Source: Methanococcoides methylutens | GTDB taxonomy: Archaea; Halobacteriota; Methanosarcinia; Methanosarcinales; Methanosarcinaceae | Assembly (NCBI RefSeq): GCF_000765475.1 | Contig: NZ_JRHO01000014.1 | Coordinates: forward strand, 699,687-763,686 | Direction of reading: 5' to 3' | DNA length: 64,000 nt | Part shown: one piece after another, positions 44,282 to 51,723 of the stretch | How positions within the stretch are numbered: position 1 is the stretch's first letter | Layout of the letters: each line of letters opens with the position of its first letter | Made by a program: the position numbers and the translations under genes | Notes under the pieces: model-generated | What the model saw: the letters and a program-made list of their open reading frames with translations, nothing else | Told to the model about the DNA's origin: nothing | The model's database searches: none

Positions 44282-45256
44282 TTGATAGAGCTTGAACTTG
44301 CCTCAAAAGTGGATCACCTGTGCGATTACACGTTCAATTTTTACTGGCACGAAAAGGAACTTGAACCCGACACAGTGATCCCTTCCCAGAAAAATACTGA
44401 GTATACGTACAGGCAGCTAGTTGACGAGCTCAAGAAAGGCGAGGATGTTCACATAAAGGGAAGTGTTGGCACAAGGTTTGCATATAGCCTCGGAGTTGAC
44501 CTTGCACATTTTGGCGGAACTGGCAAGACCGAGCCTGCCGGACGTATCTTTGTAGACGGAGATATAGGACCGGAATCAGGGATGTCCATGTCAGCAGGTG
44601 CACTTTACCTGACGGGAGATATTGAAGAGCCACTTGGAAATATCATCGAGGTCAGTTCCGATGAGGAAGGATACAGGAAGTTCATTTCCATCACAGAGTT
44701 ACTCTGTAACAACAGCTCCGAAGTCCCCATTGAGAACAGTTTCGATGCAGGAAGCAAGAAACTTGTACTGACAGACAACATCCCTCGTGGGACCCTTGCT
44801 TCAAGATGTAACTGCAATGCAGAGATCATTGTCGAAGGGAATGTTTACAATGGTACAGGACTCCTGATGGAGAGTGGAACCATCACGGTCAAAGGTGATT
44901 CAGGGCTCAATACAGGTGCGCACCTGAACGGTGGCAATGTCGTGATCGAAGGAACGGTTGGTGAATTTGCAGGTGCTTACATGAGAGCCGGCGTCCTGCT
45001 GTTCAATGACGCGAAAGGATATGCTGGTGCAGGAATGCTTGGCGGCACCATTTATTCCAGGAAGAAGATCCCACCAGCGCCCCCTGCTGAGAAAATGAGG
45101 ATGGGAGGCAAAGACAGCTCGACCGTGCGAAAACTTACAGGTGTGGGGCGCGTGGAGTCCATGCTTTACAACAAATACGAGGTCGGTGAGGAGAAAGCGC
45201 AGTATATCAAAGTGCAGATGAGGGACGGTTCCATCGTTTTGCGTAAGGCGGACTGA
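44282..45256 (+). CDS. GXGXG beta-helix protein (FwdC/glutamate synthase C-like), standalone
   Basis: The 324-residue product has a TTG start and two Gly-rich beta-helix blocks: GRIFVDGDIGPESGMSMSAG (about 80-99) and NVYNGTGLLMESGTITVKG through GAGMLGGTIYSRK (about 185-260). These resemble the right-handed beta-helix of formylmethanofuran dehydrogenase subunit C and of GltB. A roughly 60-residue insertion with CNCNAE separates them. It follows the ferredoxin by six bases and ends the cluster. No formylmethanofuran or glutamate synthase catalytic subunit is nearby, so it probably serves a different enzyme. Confidence 0.78.
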   Translation: MIELELASKVDHLCDYTFNFYWHEKELEPDTVIPSQKNTEYTYRQLVDELKKGEDVHIKGSVGTRFAYSLGVDLAHFGGTGKTEPAGRIFVDGDIGPESGMSMSAGALYLTGDIEEPLGNIIEVSSDEEGYRKFISITELLCNNSSEVPIENSFDAGSKKLVLTDNIPRGTLASRCNCNAEIIVEGNVYNGTGLLMESGTITVKGDSGLNTGAHLNGGNVVIEGTVGEFAGAYMRAGVLLFNDAKGYAGAGMLGGTIYSRKKIPPAPPAEKMRMGGKDSSTVRKLTGVGRVESMLYNKYEVGEEKAQYIKVQMRDGSIVLRKAD

Positions 45257-45261
45257 AAGGC

Positions 45262-45279
45262 AGTACTGATACCAGTACT
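45262..45279 (+). promoter_or_regulatory. 18-bp inverted repeat between the GXGXG gene and the DtxR gene
   Basis: AGTACTG and CAGTACT form a perfect 7-bp stem around ATAC, six bases after the stop of the GXGXG gene. No T-run follows, so a terminator is doubtful. It lies about 30 bases upstream of the TATA-like ACATATATAAG (about 45308-45318) of the DtxR gene, so an operator role is possible. Confidence 0.4.
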
Positions 45280-45367
45280 ACTAACACCACCAACTGTTTT
45301 CCTGACATAACATATATAAGACGTAACATTGTATCCTGATAGTATTAGATATACCGAAAAAGGTTGG

Positions 45368-45865
45368 ATGCACTTGACCACTGAGAGAACTGAAGATTAC
45401 CTGAAGGCCATTGACACCATAATTGAGAAGAAAGGATACTCGCAGGTGAAGGATATTGCAAGGTTCCTGAATGTCAGCCCGTCCAGTGTTACCGGAATGT
45501 TCAAAAAGCTCACCAAAGAGGGGTACATCAATTACGAGAAATACGGAGGAGTTACACTCACTCCGGAAGGAAAGAAAGTTGCCAGGAGCACCAAGGAAAA
45601 GTACAGTGTCCTGCATGAGTTCCTTATCCTGCTGGGAGTTGATGAGATCACAGCCGATGACGATGCATGCAAGATGGAGCATGCAGTGACGCCCCAGACA
45701 CTTGAAAAGCTGACAAAGTTCAGTGAATTTGTAAATTCTAAAGATGAAATGCCAAAGTTCTTCCGCCATTTCATGGAGTTCTGTGAAAAAGGTGAGATCT
45801 CCGACTGTAAGAAAATAACTGGAAAGGCATCTTTAAGCAAAAATACCAGAAAAGAATGTGAATAA
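45368..45865 (+). CDS. DtxR-family metal-dependent transcriptional regulator
   Basis: DtxR/MntR regulators bind DNA when loaded with Fe(II) or Mn(II). From the ATG at 45368 (rather than an upstream codon at 45329 inside the promoter) the protein is 165 residues. It begins HLTTERTEDYLKAIDTIIEKKGY, typical of the family, with the helix-turn-helix VKDIARFLNVSPSSVTGMFKKLTKEGYI (about 28-55). A dimerisation domain (DDACKMEHAVTPQTL) carries metal ligands. It lacks the SH3-like FeoA domain. It lies upstream of feoB and is its probable regulator. Confidence 0.88.
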   Translation: MHLTTERTEDYLKAIDTIIEKKGYSQVKDIARFLNVSPSSVTGMFKKLTKEGYINYEKYGGVTLTPEGKKVARSTKEKYSVLHEFLILLGVDEITADDDACKMEHAVTPQTLEKLTKFSEFVNSKDEMPKFFRHFMEFCEKGEISDCKKITGKASLSKNTRKECE

Positions 45866-46081
45866 CTGCCTTAATGTAATATAGTAAAATAAAAGATAAT
45901 CATCTTTTCCAGTTGCTGATTTTAGTTTTAGATAGGCAGTTTTGACTGAATGTAATTTATTTTTAGATCCTGTTTTTTGTTGAGACAGCCCCAGATGCAG
46001 TTTCAAATTTTGCCCTAACCTATCGTTTTTTAACATTGATCAATCTCCAAATCCCTTTATTTTTTAATCAGGCATATATTA
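45866..46081 (+). terminator. spacer between the DtxR gene and the feoB promoter
   Basis: A 7-bp hairpin (AAAAGAT at 45891-45897 with ATCTTTT at 45902-45908) follows the DtxR gene and probably helps to terminate it. T-rich runs follow to about 45990. I see no ORF or structured RNA in the remainder. Confidence 0.5.
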
Positions 46082-46143
46082 TTAGGTATGCCAAAACTTA
46101 TATATGGCTGCTAACAATAGTCCAATAAATTAGGATAGCCTAA
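46082..46143 (+). promoter_or_regulatory. feoB promoter flanked by two DtxR/IdeR-type boxes
   Basis: A TATA box TTATATAT lies at 46098-46105. Box 1 (TTAGG-TATG-CCAAA, 46082-46095) sits directly upstream and box 2 (TTAGG-ATAG-CCTAA, 46130-46143, perfect) sits at the expected transcription start. The half-sites match the TTAGG/CCTAA core of bacterial DtxR and haloarchaeal Idr-type operators. Fe-loaded repressor bound here would block TBP/TFB or the polymerase. Confidence 0.75.
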
Positions 46144-46164
46144 ATATTGGAGGCTTATGAACAA

Positions 46165-48201
46165 ATGTTTACCAAATTAAAAAAGAAAAGGTGTTGCGAT
46201 CTCGAAGACAATGCTGAAAGCGGTCTTGAAAAGATAATTCTTGTAGGAAACCCAAACGTAGGCAAGAGTGTTATCTTCAACCATTTCTCAGACAGCTATG
46301 CAATTGTTTCAAATTATCCGGGAACTACAGTAGCAATAAGCAAAGGGAAGGGGAAAATAGCAGGCAAGGAATACGAGATAATCGATACTCCCGGTATGTA
46401 CTCATTATTGCCGATAACAGAAGAGGAGCGCGTCTCACAGAGTTACCTCTTTGACAGCAAGCCATTTGTTTACCTGCATGTTGTGGATGCCAAAAATTTG
46501 CAGCGCATGCTTCCCCTGACACTCCAGCTAATAGAAGCAGAGGTACCCCTCATACTTGTCCTGAACATGATGGATGAAGCTGCCGAGAGAGGAGTTGAGA
46601 TTAATGAAGCAAAGCTCCAAAATGAGCTGGGAATTCCCGTAATCCGTACGACCTCAATAAAGGGAGAAGGACTTGACAGGCTTGAAAACGCAATCGCCGA
46701 TTATGACATTCAAAATGTCGATAACAAAGTAAAGTATAGCAGGGGAATAGAGTCTGCAATTGAAGAGATATCATCTTTGCTAAGATCTGAATACGGGATC
46801 TCAAAAAGGACACTTGCACAGTTGCTCCTCCAGAATGACAGGGTTGCTTTTGAGAAGATCGTCCAGAACAATGAAGATGTCAGTTCGATCAAGAGTGTAA
46901 TAGAGGAAACGGAAAAAAGCTACACTGATCCACTTAATTATGTCCTTACGATAGAAAGGCAGACCTTTGTCAACGATATTGTCGACCCTGTAATGAGTAC
47001 GACTAAAAAGACAGATACGCTTACAAAAAATACTGAAGATACATCACGAACAACACGAGCATCACTTCGGGAACGTATTGACAGTATCCTTATACACCCC
47101 GTCACGGGAATTCCGATATTGTTCCTGATACTCTACTTTGGGCTGTACAAATTCGTCGGAGGATTTGCAGCAGGGACTGTTGTGGACTACCTTGAAGGAA
47201 CCCTGTTCGGGGAACAGATCAACCCATGGGTGATCGAGAGCTTCAATTCCATTGTCCCATACCCGGTCATCCAGGACCTCTTCGTGGGTGAATACGGTAT
47301 ACTGACACAGGCTGTGACATATGCAATTGCACTGATCATGCCGCTTGTGGGTGCATTCTTTATTGTGTTCTCCATCATAGAGGATACCGGTTACCTTCCA
47401 CGCCTTGCAATGCTGATTGACCGTGCATTCAAGAAGATGGGGATGAGCGGCAGGGCTGTCATTCCGATGGTGCTTGGATTTGGATGTGCCACAATGGCAA
47501 CCATGGTCACACGTACCCTTGAGACAAAAAGGGAGAAGATAATCACAAGCATGCTGCTATCACTGGCGATCCCATGTTCCGCACAGCTTGGTGTCATACT
47601 GGGTATACTCTCGTTCAGCTCAAAAGCACTGTTCATATGGGCTTTTGTCATAGGTGTAGAGCTTGTGTTCATAGGATTCCTTTCATCAAAGGTGTTGCCC
47701 GGGAAAAGCCCCAGTTTCTTCATGGAGATGCCACCACTGAGGCTTCCGAAGGCTTCGAACGTGCTTATCAAGACCTATTCAAGGATGCAGTGGTATTTCC
47801 TGGAGGTACTGCCCCTGTTCGTGATTGCGAGTGTACTGATCTGGATAGGAAGGCTTACCGGACTGTTCGAGCTGGCTGTCAGACTATTCTCATACCCTTC
47901 ACAGTGGATAGGACTTCCAGCTGAGGGCGGAGTTATGTTCCTGTACGGGTTCTTCAGGAGAGATTTCGGTGCTGCCGGATTGTTCGATATGTACAATGCA
48001 GGGATGTTGACCGAGATCAACCTGGTCGTAGCTGCTATCACACTGACATTGTTCATGCCATGTATAGCACAGTTCATGGTAACCGTGAAAGAAAGAGGAC
48101 TTAAGATAGCCCTCGGAATGGCTGCGTTCATCTTCCCGAGCGCTTTTGCTGTGGGATATGTTGTGAACTATGTCCTGACAACATTGGGAGTGGTACTATG
48201 A
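46165..48201 (+). CDS. feoB: ferrous iron transporter FeoB
   Basis: FeoB is the membrane Fe(II) permease with a cytoplasmic GTPase domain. From the ATG at 46165 the 678-residue protein has G1 GNPNVGKS, a G3 region IIDTPGMYSL and G4 NMMD, a GDI-like helical region, and a polytopic membrane domain (about 310-675) with two Gate segments (YLPRLAMLIDRAFKKMGMSGRA, PMVLGFGCATMATMVTR). A short Cys-Cys precedes the G domain. The stop overlaps a small zinc-ribbon gene. A standalone feoA is missing; its domain is fused to the regulator downstream. Confidence 0.96.
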   Translation: MFTKLKKKRCCDLEDNAESGLEKIILVGNPNVGKSVIFNHFSDSYAIVSNYPGTTVAISKGKGKIAGKEYEIIDTPGMYSLLPITEEERVSQSYLFDSKPFVYLHVVDAKNLQRMLPLTLQLIEAEVPLILVLNMMDEAAERGVEINEAKLQNELGIPVIRTTSIKGEGLDRLENAIADYDIQNVDNKVKYSRGIESAIEEISSLLRSEYGISKRTLAQLLLQNDRVAFEKIVQNNEDVSSIKSVIEETEKSYTDPLNYVLTIERQTFVNDIVDPVMSTTKKTDTLTKNTEDTSRTTRASLRERIDSILIHPVTGIPILFLILYFGLYKFVGGFAAGTVVDYLEGTLFGEQINPWVIESFNSIVPYPVIQDLFVGEYGILTQAVTYAIALIMPLVGAFFIVFSIIEDTGYLPRLAMLIDRAFKKMGMSGRAVIPMVLGFGCATMATMVTRTLETKREKIITSMLLSLAIPCSAQLGVILGILSFSSKALFIWAFVIGVELVFIGFLSSKVLPGKSPSFFMEMPPLRLPKASNVLIKTYSRMQWYFLEVLPLFVIASVLIWIGRLTGLFELAVRLFSYPSQWIGLPAEGGVMFLYGFFRRDFGAAGLFDMYNAGMLTEINLVVAAITLTLFMPCIAQFMVTVKERGLKIALGMAAFIFPSAFAVGYVVNYVLTTLGVVL

Positions 48202-48362
48202 AGTGCCCCCTTTGCAGCCATGAGTTCGACCAGCCTGACAAATCAAAGTGCACAGGCTGTGGGAACTTCAGTTCATGCAATATGCAGCGCTGCCCGAAGT
48301 GCGGATACGAGATCCCGCGGGAAACAAAACTGGAAAAGATCATCAGAGGGATATTCAAATGA
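48198..48362 (+). CDS. 54-residue zinc-ribbon protein in the feo operon
   Basis: The ATG at 48198 overlaps the feoB stop, and the stop overlaps the ATG of the downstream regulator at 48359, so it is translationally coupled on both sides. The protein is MKCPLCSHEFDQPD followed by CTGCGNFSSCNMQRCPKCG. It contains CxxC, CxxC, a lone Cys and a final CxxC, followed by a basic helix (KLEKIIRGIFK). It is probably a small metal- or DNA-interacting accessory of iron uptake. The function is inferred from position. Confidence 0.8.
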   Translation: MKCPLCSHEFDQPDKSKCTGCGNFSSCNMQRCPKCGYEIPRETKLEKIIRGIFK

Positions 48363-49012
48363 AAATAAGTGAGAATGCAGAAGAGATCCTGGAAAGAATG
48401 TGGGTATGCATAAACGAGCAGGGCACAGATCCTGTGAGCCTGGGATCTCTCGGACTGGAAGAGGGATCTCCTGAGATACAGGAACTGCTTGAGATAGAGA
48501 ACATCACGCTTTCCGGCTCAGATGTCAGTCTTACAGAGGAAGGTGCTGCAAACGGCAGGACCGTTGTCAGGAGGCATCGCCTTGCAGAGCGACTCCTTGC
48601 AGATGTCCTGAACACCAAGGAAAAGTATGTGCACAGCTCCGCATGTGAGTTCGAGCATATACTTTACCATGGCATCGATGAGAATGTATGTATCCTGCTG
48701 GGACACCCGCGCACATGCCCTCATGGAAAACCGATCCCTGAAGGGGAATGCTGCAGGAAGGCAAAGGAAGAGATCGAGCATGTTGTGGCCTCTCTTTCAG
48801 CTTTGAAGAAAGGCCAGACCGGGAAGATCGCTTACTTCAATATGAGAGAGGAGGAGAAGATGCAGAAGATGCTGGCAATGGGAGTGCTACCCGGCATCCC
48901 GATAAGCCTTGTCCAGTCATACCCTTCCTATGTCTTCGACCTTAACCATACGAGATATGCAGTTGACAGGGAAATTGCCGACAGCATATATGTAAGGATA
49001 AAAAGGGACTGA
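48359..49012 (+). CDS. DtxR-family regulator fused to a FeoA (SH3-like) domain
   Basis: From the ATG at 48359, which overlaps the zinc-ribbon stop, the 217-residue protein has a diverged winged helix (about 1-60, ISENAEEILERMWVCINEQG), the DtxR dimerisation and metal-binding helices (RHRLAERLLADVLN, SSACEFEHILYHGIDENVC, GHPRTCPHGKPIPEGECC) and a C-terminal FeoA domain (about 145-217, LKKGQTGKIAYFNMREEEKMQKMLAMGVLPGIP). In many organisms FeoA is separate and assists FeoB; here it belongs to the regulator. It could sense iron and modulate FeoB. Confidence 0.88.
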   Translation: MKISENAEEILERMWVCINEQGTDPVSLGSLGLEEGSPEIQELLEIENITLSGSDVSLTEEGAANGRTVVRRHRLAERLLADVLNTKEKYVHSSACEFEHILYHGIDENVCILLGHPRTCPHGKPIPEGECCRKAKEEIEHVVASLSALKKGQTGKIAYFNMREEEKMQKMLAMGVLPGIPISLVQSYPSYVFDLNHTRYAVDREIADSIYVRIKRD

Positions 49013-49025
49013 GAACAAATTTAGA

Positions 49026-49343
49026 TCAATAGTGTACAGCTAGCCAGAGGGTTTCTGTCGTGTCACTGGTCCAGATGACCCTGTGTTTGCAGTGGGCGGG
49101 AATATTAATATGGTCGCCGGGATTGAGGTGCACCACCTCCGAATCTTCGAACAGCAACTTCGCCTCCCCCTGCAACACCATGACCCATTCACTGCGGTCC
49201 TGATCGTACCATTGACCCTCCGGAGTCACATGTTTCTTTGAAATAATGCGCTCGACCAATACTCCATCCTGATCCACCAAAGGCTCGAACACTTCATGGG
49301 TTAGATCGGCTGGTATCTGGTTAAAAATATTATGTTTTTCCAT
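49026..49343 (-). CDS. cupin-domain protein
   Basis: From the ATG at 49343 the 105-residue protein is a single cupin barrel: EWVMVLQGEAKLLFEDSEVVHLNPGDHINIPAHCKHRVIWTS. The conserved second cupin motif supplies Gly, Asp, Pro and His. A 22-residue upstream extension (from 49409) is rejected because it lacks similarity to the fold. Substrate is unknown. It converges with the feo operon and stands alone. Confidence 0.8.
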   Translation of the reverse strand: MEKHNIFNQIPADLTHEVFEPLVDQDGVLVERIISKKHVTPEGQWYDQDRSEWVMVLQGEAKLLFEDSEVVHLNPGDHINIPAHCKHRVIWTSDTTETLWLAVHY

Positions 49344-49510
49344 GGTACACCTCATGGACCCTATCAATAAAAAGGGCGCCTTACGGCAACCCTGCATTGA
49401 CAGGATCATCGGGATTGGCTATAAATTAAGGGTTTTGTAATCAACCCCTATCTTGATCGGGAATCAGATAATTTTTTTGATGGCACATATACCGAAAATC
49501 GAGATAAAAC
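49344..49510. other. short gene-free stretch
   Basis: The minus-strand promoter of the cupin gene lies at the left end (about 49360-49430), and the 3' region of the XRE gene lies at the right. I see no other feature. Confidence 0.4.
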
Positions 49511-49705
49511 TCATTCTTCGTCAAAAAAAATGTCTTCAATTAAGCATTCGAAGAATCTTGCCATTTTGAAAGCCAATTTTATACTTGGATCATATTTACC
49601 ACGTTCTATAGCATTGATGGTTTGTCTTGTCACTTCCATTTCCCTGGCTAGATGTTCCTGAGTAATATCTTTCTTTGCTCTCCAGACTTTTAGATTGTTC
49701 TTCAT
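49511..49705 (-). CDS. XRE-family (Cro/C1-type) transcriptional regulator
   Basis: The 64-residue protein is a minimal helix-turn-helix of the YozG type: MKNNLKVWRAKKDITQEHLAREMEVTRQTINAIERGKYDPSIKLAFKMARFFE. No sensor domain is present. It lies 18 bases downstream of a two-gene minus-strand operon partner, the membrane protein. Such XRE-plus-small-membrane-protein pairs occur widely in prokaryotes; regulation of the partner and of itself is likely. Confidence 0.92.
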   Translation of the reverse strand: MKNNLKVWRAKKDITQEHLAREMEVTRQTINAIERGKYDPSIKLAFKMARFFECLIEDIFFDEE

Positions 49706-49723
49706 TCAACATCCATCCTGGAA

Positions 49724-50116
49724 TTACATTTGTCTTTTGTACCAAAAGTAAAATCCCACATATAATATCGCTGTTATAGCAAACAACAAAGACACAATAG
49801 GATAAGCTTGAACATCATATCCTGTAACACCAAGAAGTGCCACTAATATACCTTCAAGAATGATAAGGATCATCAGGCTTTTATGGCTAGATTTCTCAGC
49901 GATTCGAAATATTCTTTCATCTTCTACTATTGTCCCCTTATCCCTAAGTCGGATTTCACGAAGAGTAATTATAATCAGTGAGACACCCCCACCTATGAAT
50001 GCACCACCTACTCCACTCGGATTTATTATCCAGGTAAATTCAAAAGCGTAAAATCCCATGCCTATCAAGGATAATGTGAATCCAACAACTAACATATATA
50101 TTTCTTTGATTTGCAT
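49724..50116 (-). CDS. small four-span membrane protein (DUF2178-like)
   Basis: The product has four hydrophobic segments: two in the N-terminal half (about 6-25 and 33-55) and two near the C-terminus (about 75-97 and 104-124). RDKGTIVEDERIFRIAEKSS lies between them. That inter-helix segment resembles the DUF2178 family commonly found beside XRE regulators. From the ATG at 50116 it has 130 residues; an upstream codon at 50137 falls inside the operator. It forms an operon with the XRE gene. Confidence 0.65.
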   Translation of the reverse strand: MQIKEIYMLVVGFTLSLIGMGFYAFEFTWIINPSGVGGAFIGGGVSLIIITLREIRLRDKGTIVEDERIFRIAEKSSHKSLMILIILEGILVALLGVTGYDVQAYPIVSLLFAITAILYVGFYFWYKRQM

Positions 50117-50126
50117 TTTAATCACT

Positions 50127-50160
50127 ATGTAAAACATACTTTACATTATGTATATAAAAC
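50127..50160 (-). promoter_or_regulatory. perfect operator palindrome and TATA box of the XRE operon
   Basis: ATGTAAA (50127-50133) and TTTACAT (50140-50146) form perfect 7-base half-sites separated by six bases. The minus-strand TATA box TTTTATATACAT abuts it at about 50148-50159. The palindrome therefore lies between the TATA box and the start codon at 50116, the ideal place for a repressor. The XRE protein encoded in the same operon is the likely ligand. Confidence 0.65.
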
Positions 50161-50364
50161 TTTGCAAAAAGAAGAGTATACATTACATCTGATTGGAAAT
50201 CAACTGCATATGTCGTTATCTGTGGGAAAAACAAAAGGCAGGCTTGACCACAAAATATTCTATTAGACCATAAAGAAAGGAATTTGCCCTCAATGTAGGG
50301 GACTTTATGAACAAGCTCTCAATCATCAAAAACTTTATTTGGTTTTCGACACAGACTCCTGCTG
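50161..50364. other. spacer before the CinA-nucleotidyltransferase gene
   Basis: This 204-base spacer holds the upstream parts of two divergent promoters. A weak inverted repeat, TTTGCCCTCAATGTAGGGGAC, lies near 50291. The rest is AT-rich. I see no ORF. Confidence 0.35.
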
Positions 50365-51591
50365 ATGGAGAAAAGAGAAGAACATCCTTCAAGTCAAGGT
50401 GAGGAAGAGCTTTTGCATGAGATGGTCATGCATATCCACGAACAGCCCTGCCGGATCGTTCTTGCAATTACAGGAGGGGGAGTCGGGGCTATTGAACAAC
50501 TCCTGAAATACGGAGGAGGTTCCGCAACCCTTCTTGAAGCTACTATACCATACAGTTCCAAAGCGCTTGATGATCTTATCAGCAGGAAACCCGAGAAATA
50601 TGCTTCACCAATGACCGTAAGGACCATGGCCATGGCAGCATACCGCCGTGCATTATCCCTTACAGAAGATGATGAACTGGTCAGGAACAAAGATCTGATG
50701 GGCGTGGCAGCTTCCTGTAAGCTTTCAGCTGGAAGTGATGAACGTGAAGGTCGCGAACATGAGATATATGTTGGCATCCAGTCCTTTGACAGAACAGTGG
50801 TAATGAGCCTAAGGCTCGGACAGGGTCGTTCAAGGCAGGAAGAGGAGTACATCGCAACCTGCATGATAATCGATTCCATCACTAGGGAATGCGGCTGGGA
50901 TGGGCAAATGCTTCTTAACAGGCTATTGGACAGTGATGAATTCATCGAAGAGAGAGAAGCAAGCGCTTCCGAAGAGGTCGCTAAGATGCTTTCCCGCCCG
51001 GATAGCATCATGAAACGCCCGGACCTCAAGCCCGATGTTGTCAGGTTGAACCTTAAGGATAAGGAAATTACCGATAAACCGGAGATCATCTTTTCAGGCT
51101 CTTTTAATCCATGCCACCGCAACCACATTCTAATGGCTGAGCAGGCATTCCGGAAACTTGGTAAAAACGTCCACTTTGAGATATCCGTCACAAATGTGGA
51201 CAAGCCTCCAATAGACTTTATATCGCTCCAGGAAAGGCTGAATTCGCTTAAAGCCTATAAAGACAGGGATTTCCCCGGAAATATTTACCTCACTGTTGCC
51301 CCCCTTTTCATCCAGAAAGCGCAGATATTTGAGAATGCCACATTCATCATCGGAGCGGATACCGCCAACCGGCTGTTCAAGGTCAGATATTACCGCAACG
51401 AAGATGACATGAAGAACATGCTGGCGGAATTTCGGGAAAAGAACATCCATTTTCTGGTGTTCAGGAGAAAGGATGTGGAACTGAGGATCGAGCCGGAGAT
51501 CAGCGACCTTTGTGAGGTCGTGCCGCTGGAAGATTATGAGGATAATGGCATTTCATCCACTGCGATCAGGAAGGAAATGAACATTGAATGA
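50365..51591 (+). CDS. CinA-like domain fused to a NadD-type nucleotidyltransferase domain
   Basis: The 408-residue product has two recognisable halves. Residues about 12-180 resemble the CinA C-terminal (NMN amidohydrolase-type) domain: AITGGGVGAIEQLLKYGGGSATLLEATIPYSSKAL. Residues about 230-408 are a nucleotidyltransferase: FSGSFNPCHRNHILMAEQAF (GxFxPxHxxH motif) and ISSTAIRKEM (SSTxxR motif) near the end. In between is a linker rich in R/E/D. The combination points to NAD precursor or nucleotide repair metabolism. Which reaction is catalysed cannot be read from the sequence. Start ATG at 50365; later Met codons are possible. Confidence 0.8.
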   Translation: MEKREEHPSSQGEEELLHEMVMHIHEQPCRIVLAITGGGVGAIEQLLKYGGGSATLLEATIPYSSKALDDLISRKPEKYASPMTVRTMAMAAYRRALSLTEDDELVRNKDLMGVAASCKLSAGSDEREGREHEIYVGIQSFDRTVVMSLRLGQGRSRQEEEYIATCMIIDSITRECGWDGQMLLNRLLDSDEFIEEREASASEEVAKMLSRPDSIMKRPDLKPDVVRLNLKDKEITDKPEIIFSGSFNPCHRNHILMAEQAFRKLGKNVHFEISVTNVDKPPIDFISLQERLNSLKAYKDRDFPGNIYLTVAPLFIQKAQIFENATFIIGADTANRLFKVRYYRNEDDMKNMLAEFREKNIHFLVFRRKDVELRIEPEISDLCEVVPLEDYEDNGISSTAIRKEMNIE

Positions 51592-51723
51592 GACCTCTTC
51601 CTGCTTCCTTTTGTAATTTTTAACTTCTAAAATAATAGGGTTGCTGCTATTAAATATTTATATAAATCATTAACCTGAAGACTTGCCAGAACAGCCTGTC
51701 CCCCTAAGATAAAATGAGGACAG
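51592..51723 (+). promoter_or_regulatory. promoter of the giant surface protein gene
   Basis: An AT-rich TATA-like element, TTAAATATTTATATAAATC, lies near 51650-51668. The gene then starts about 55 bases further on. Confidence 0.45.

Noticed and set aside
44282-45256. Formylmethanofuran dehydrogenase subunit C
   Set aside because: The beta-helix pattern fits, but no Fwd/Fmd catalytic subunits are nearby and a Cys-containing insertion separates two blocks.
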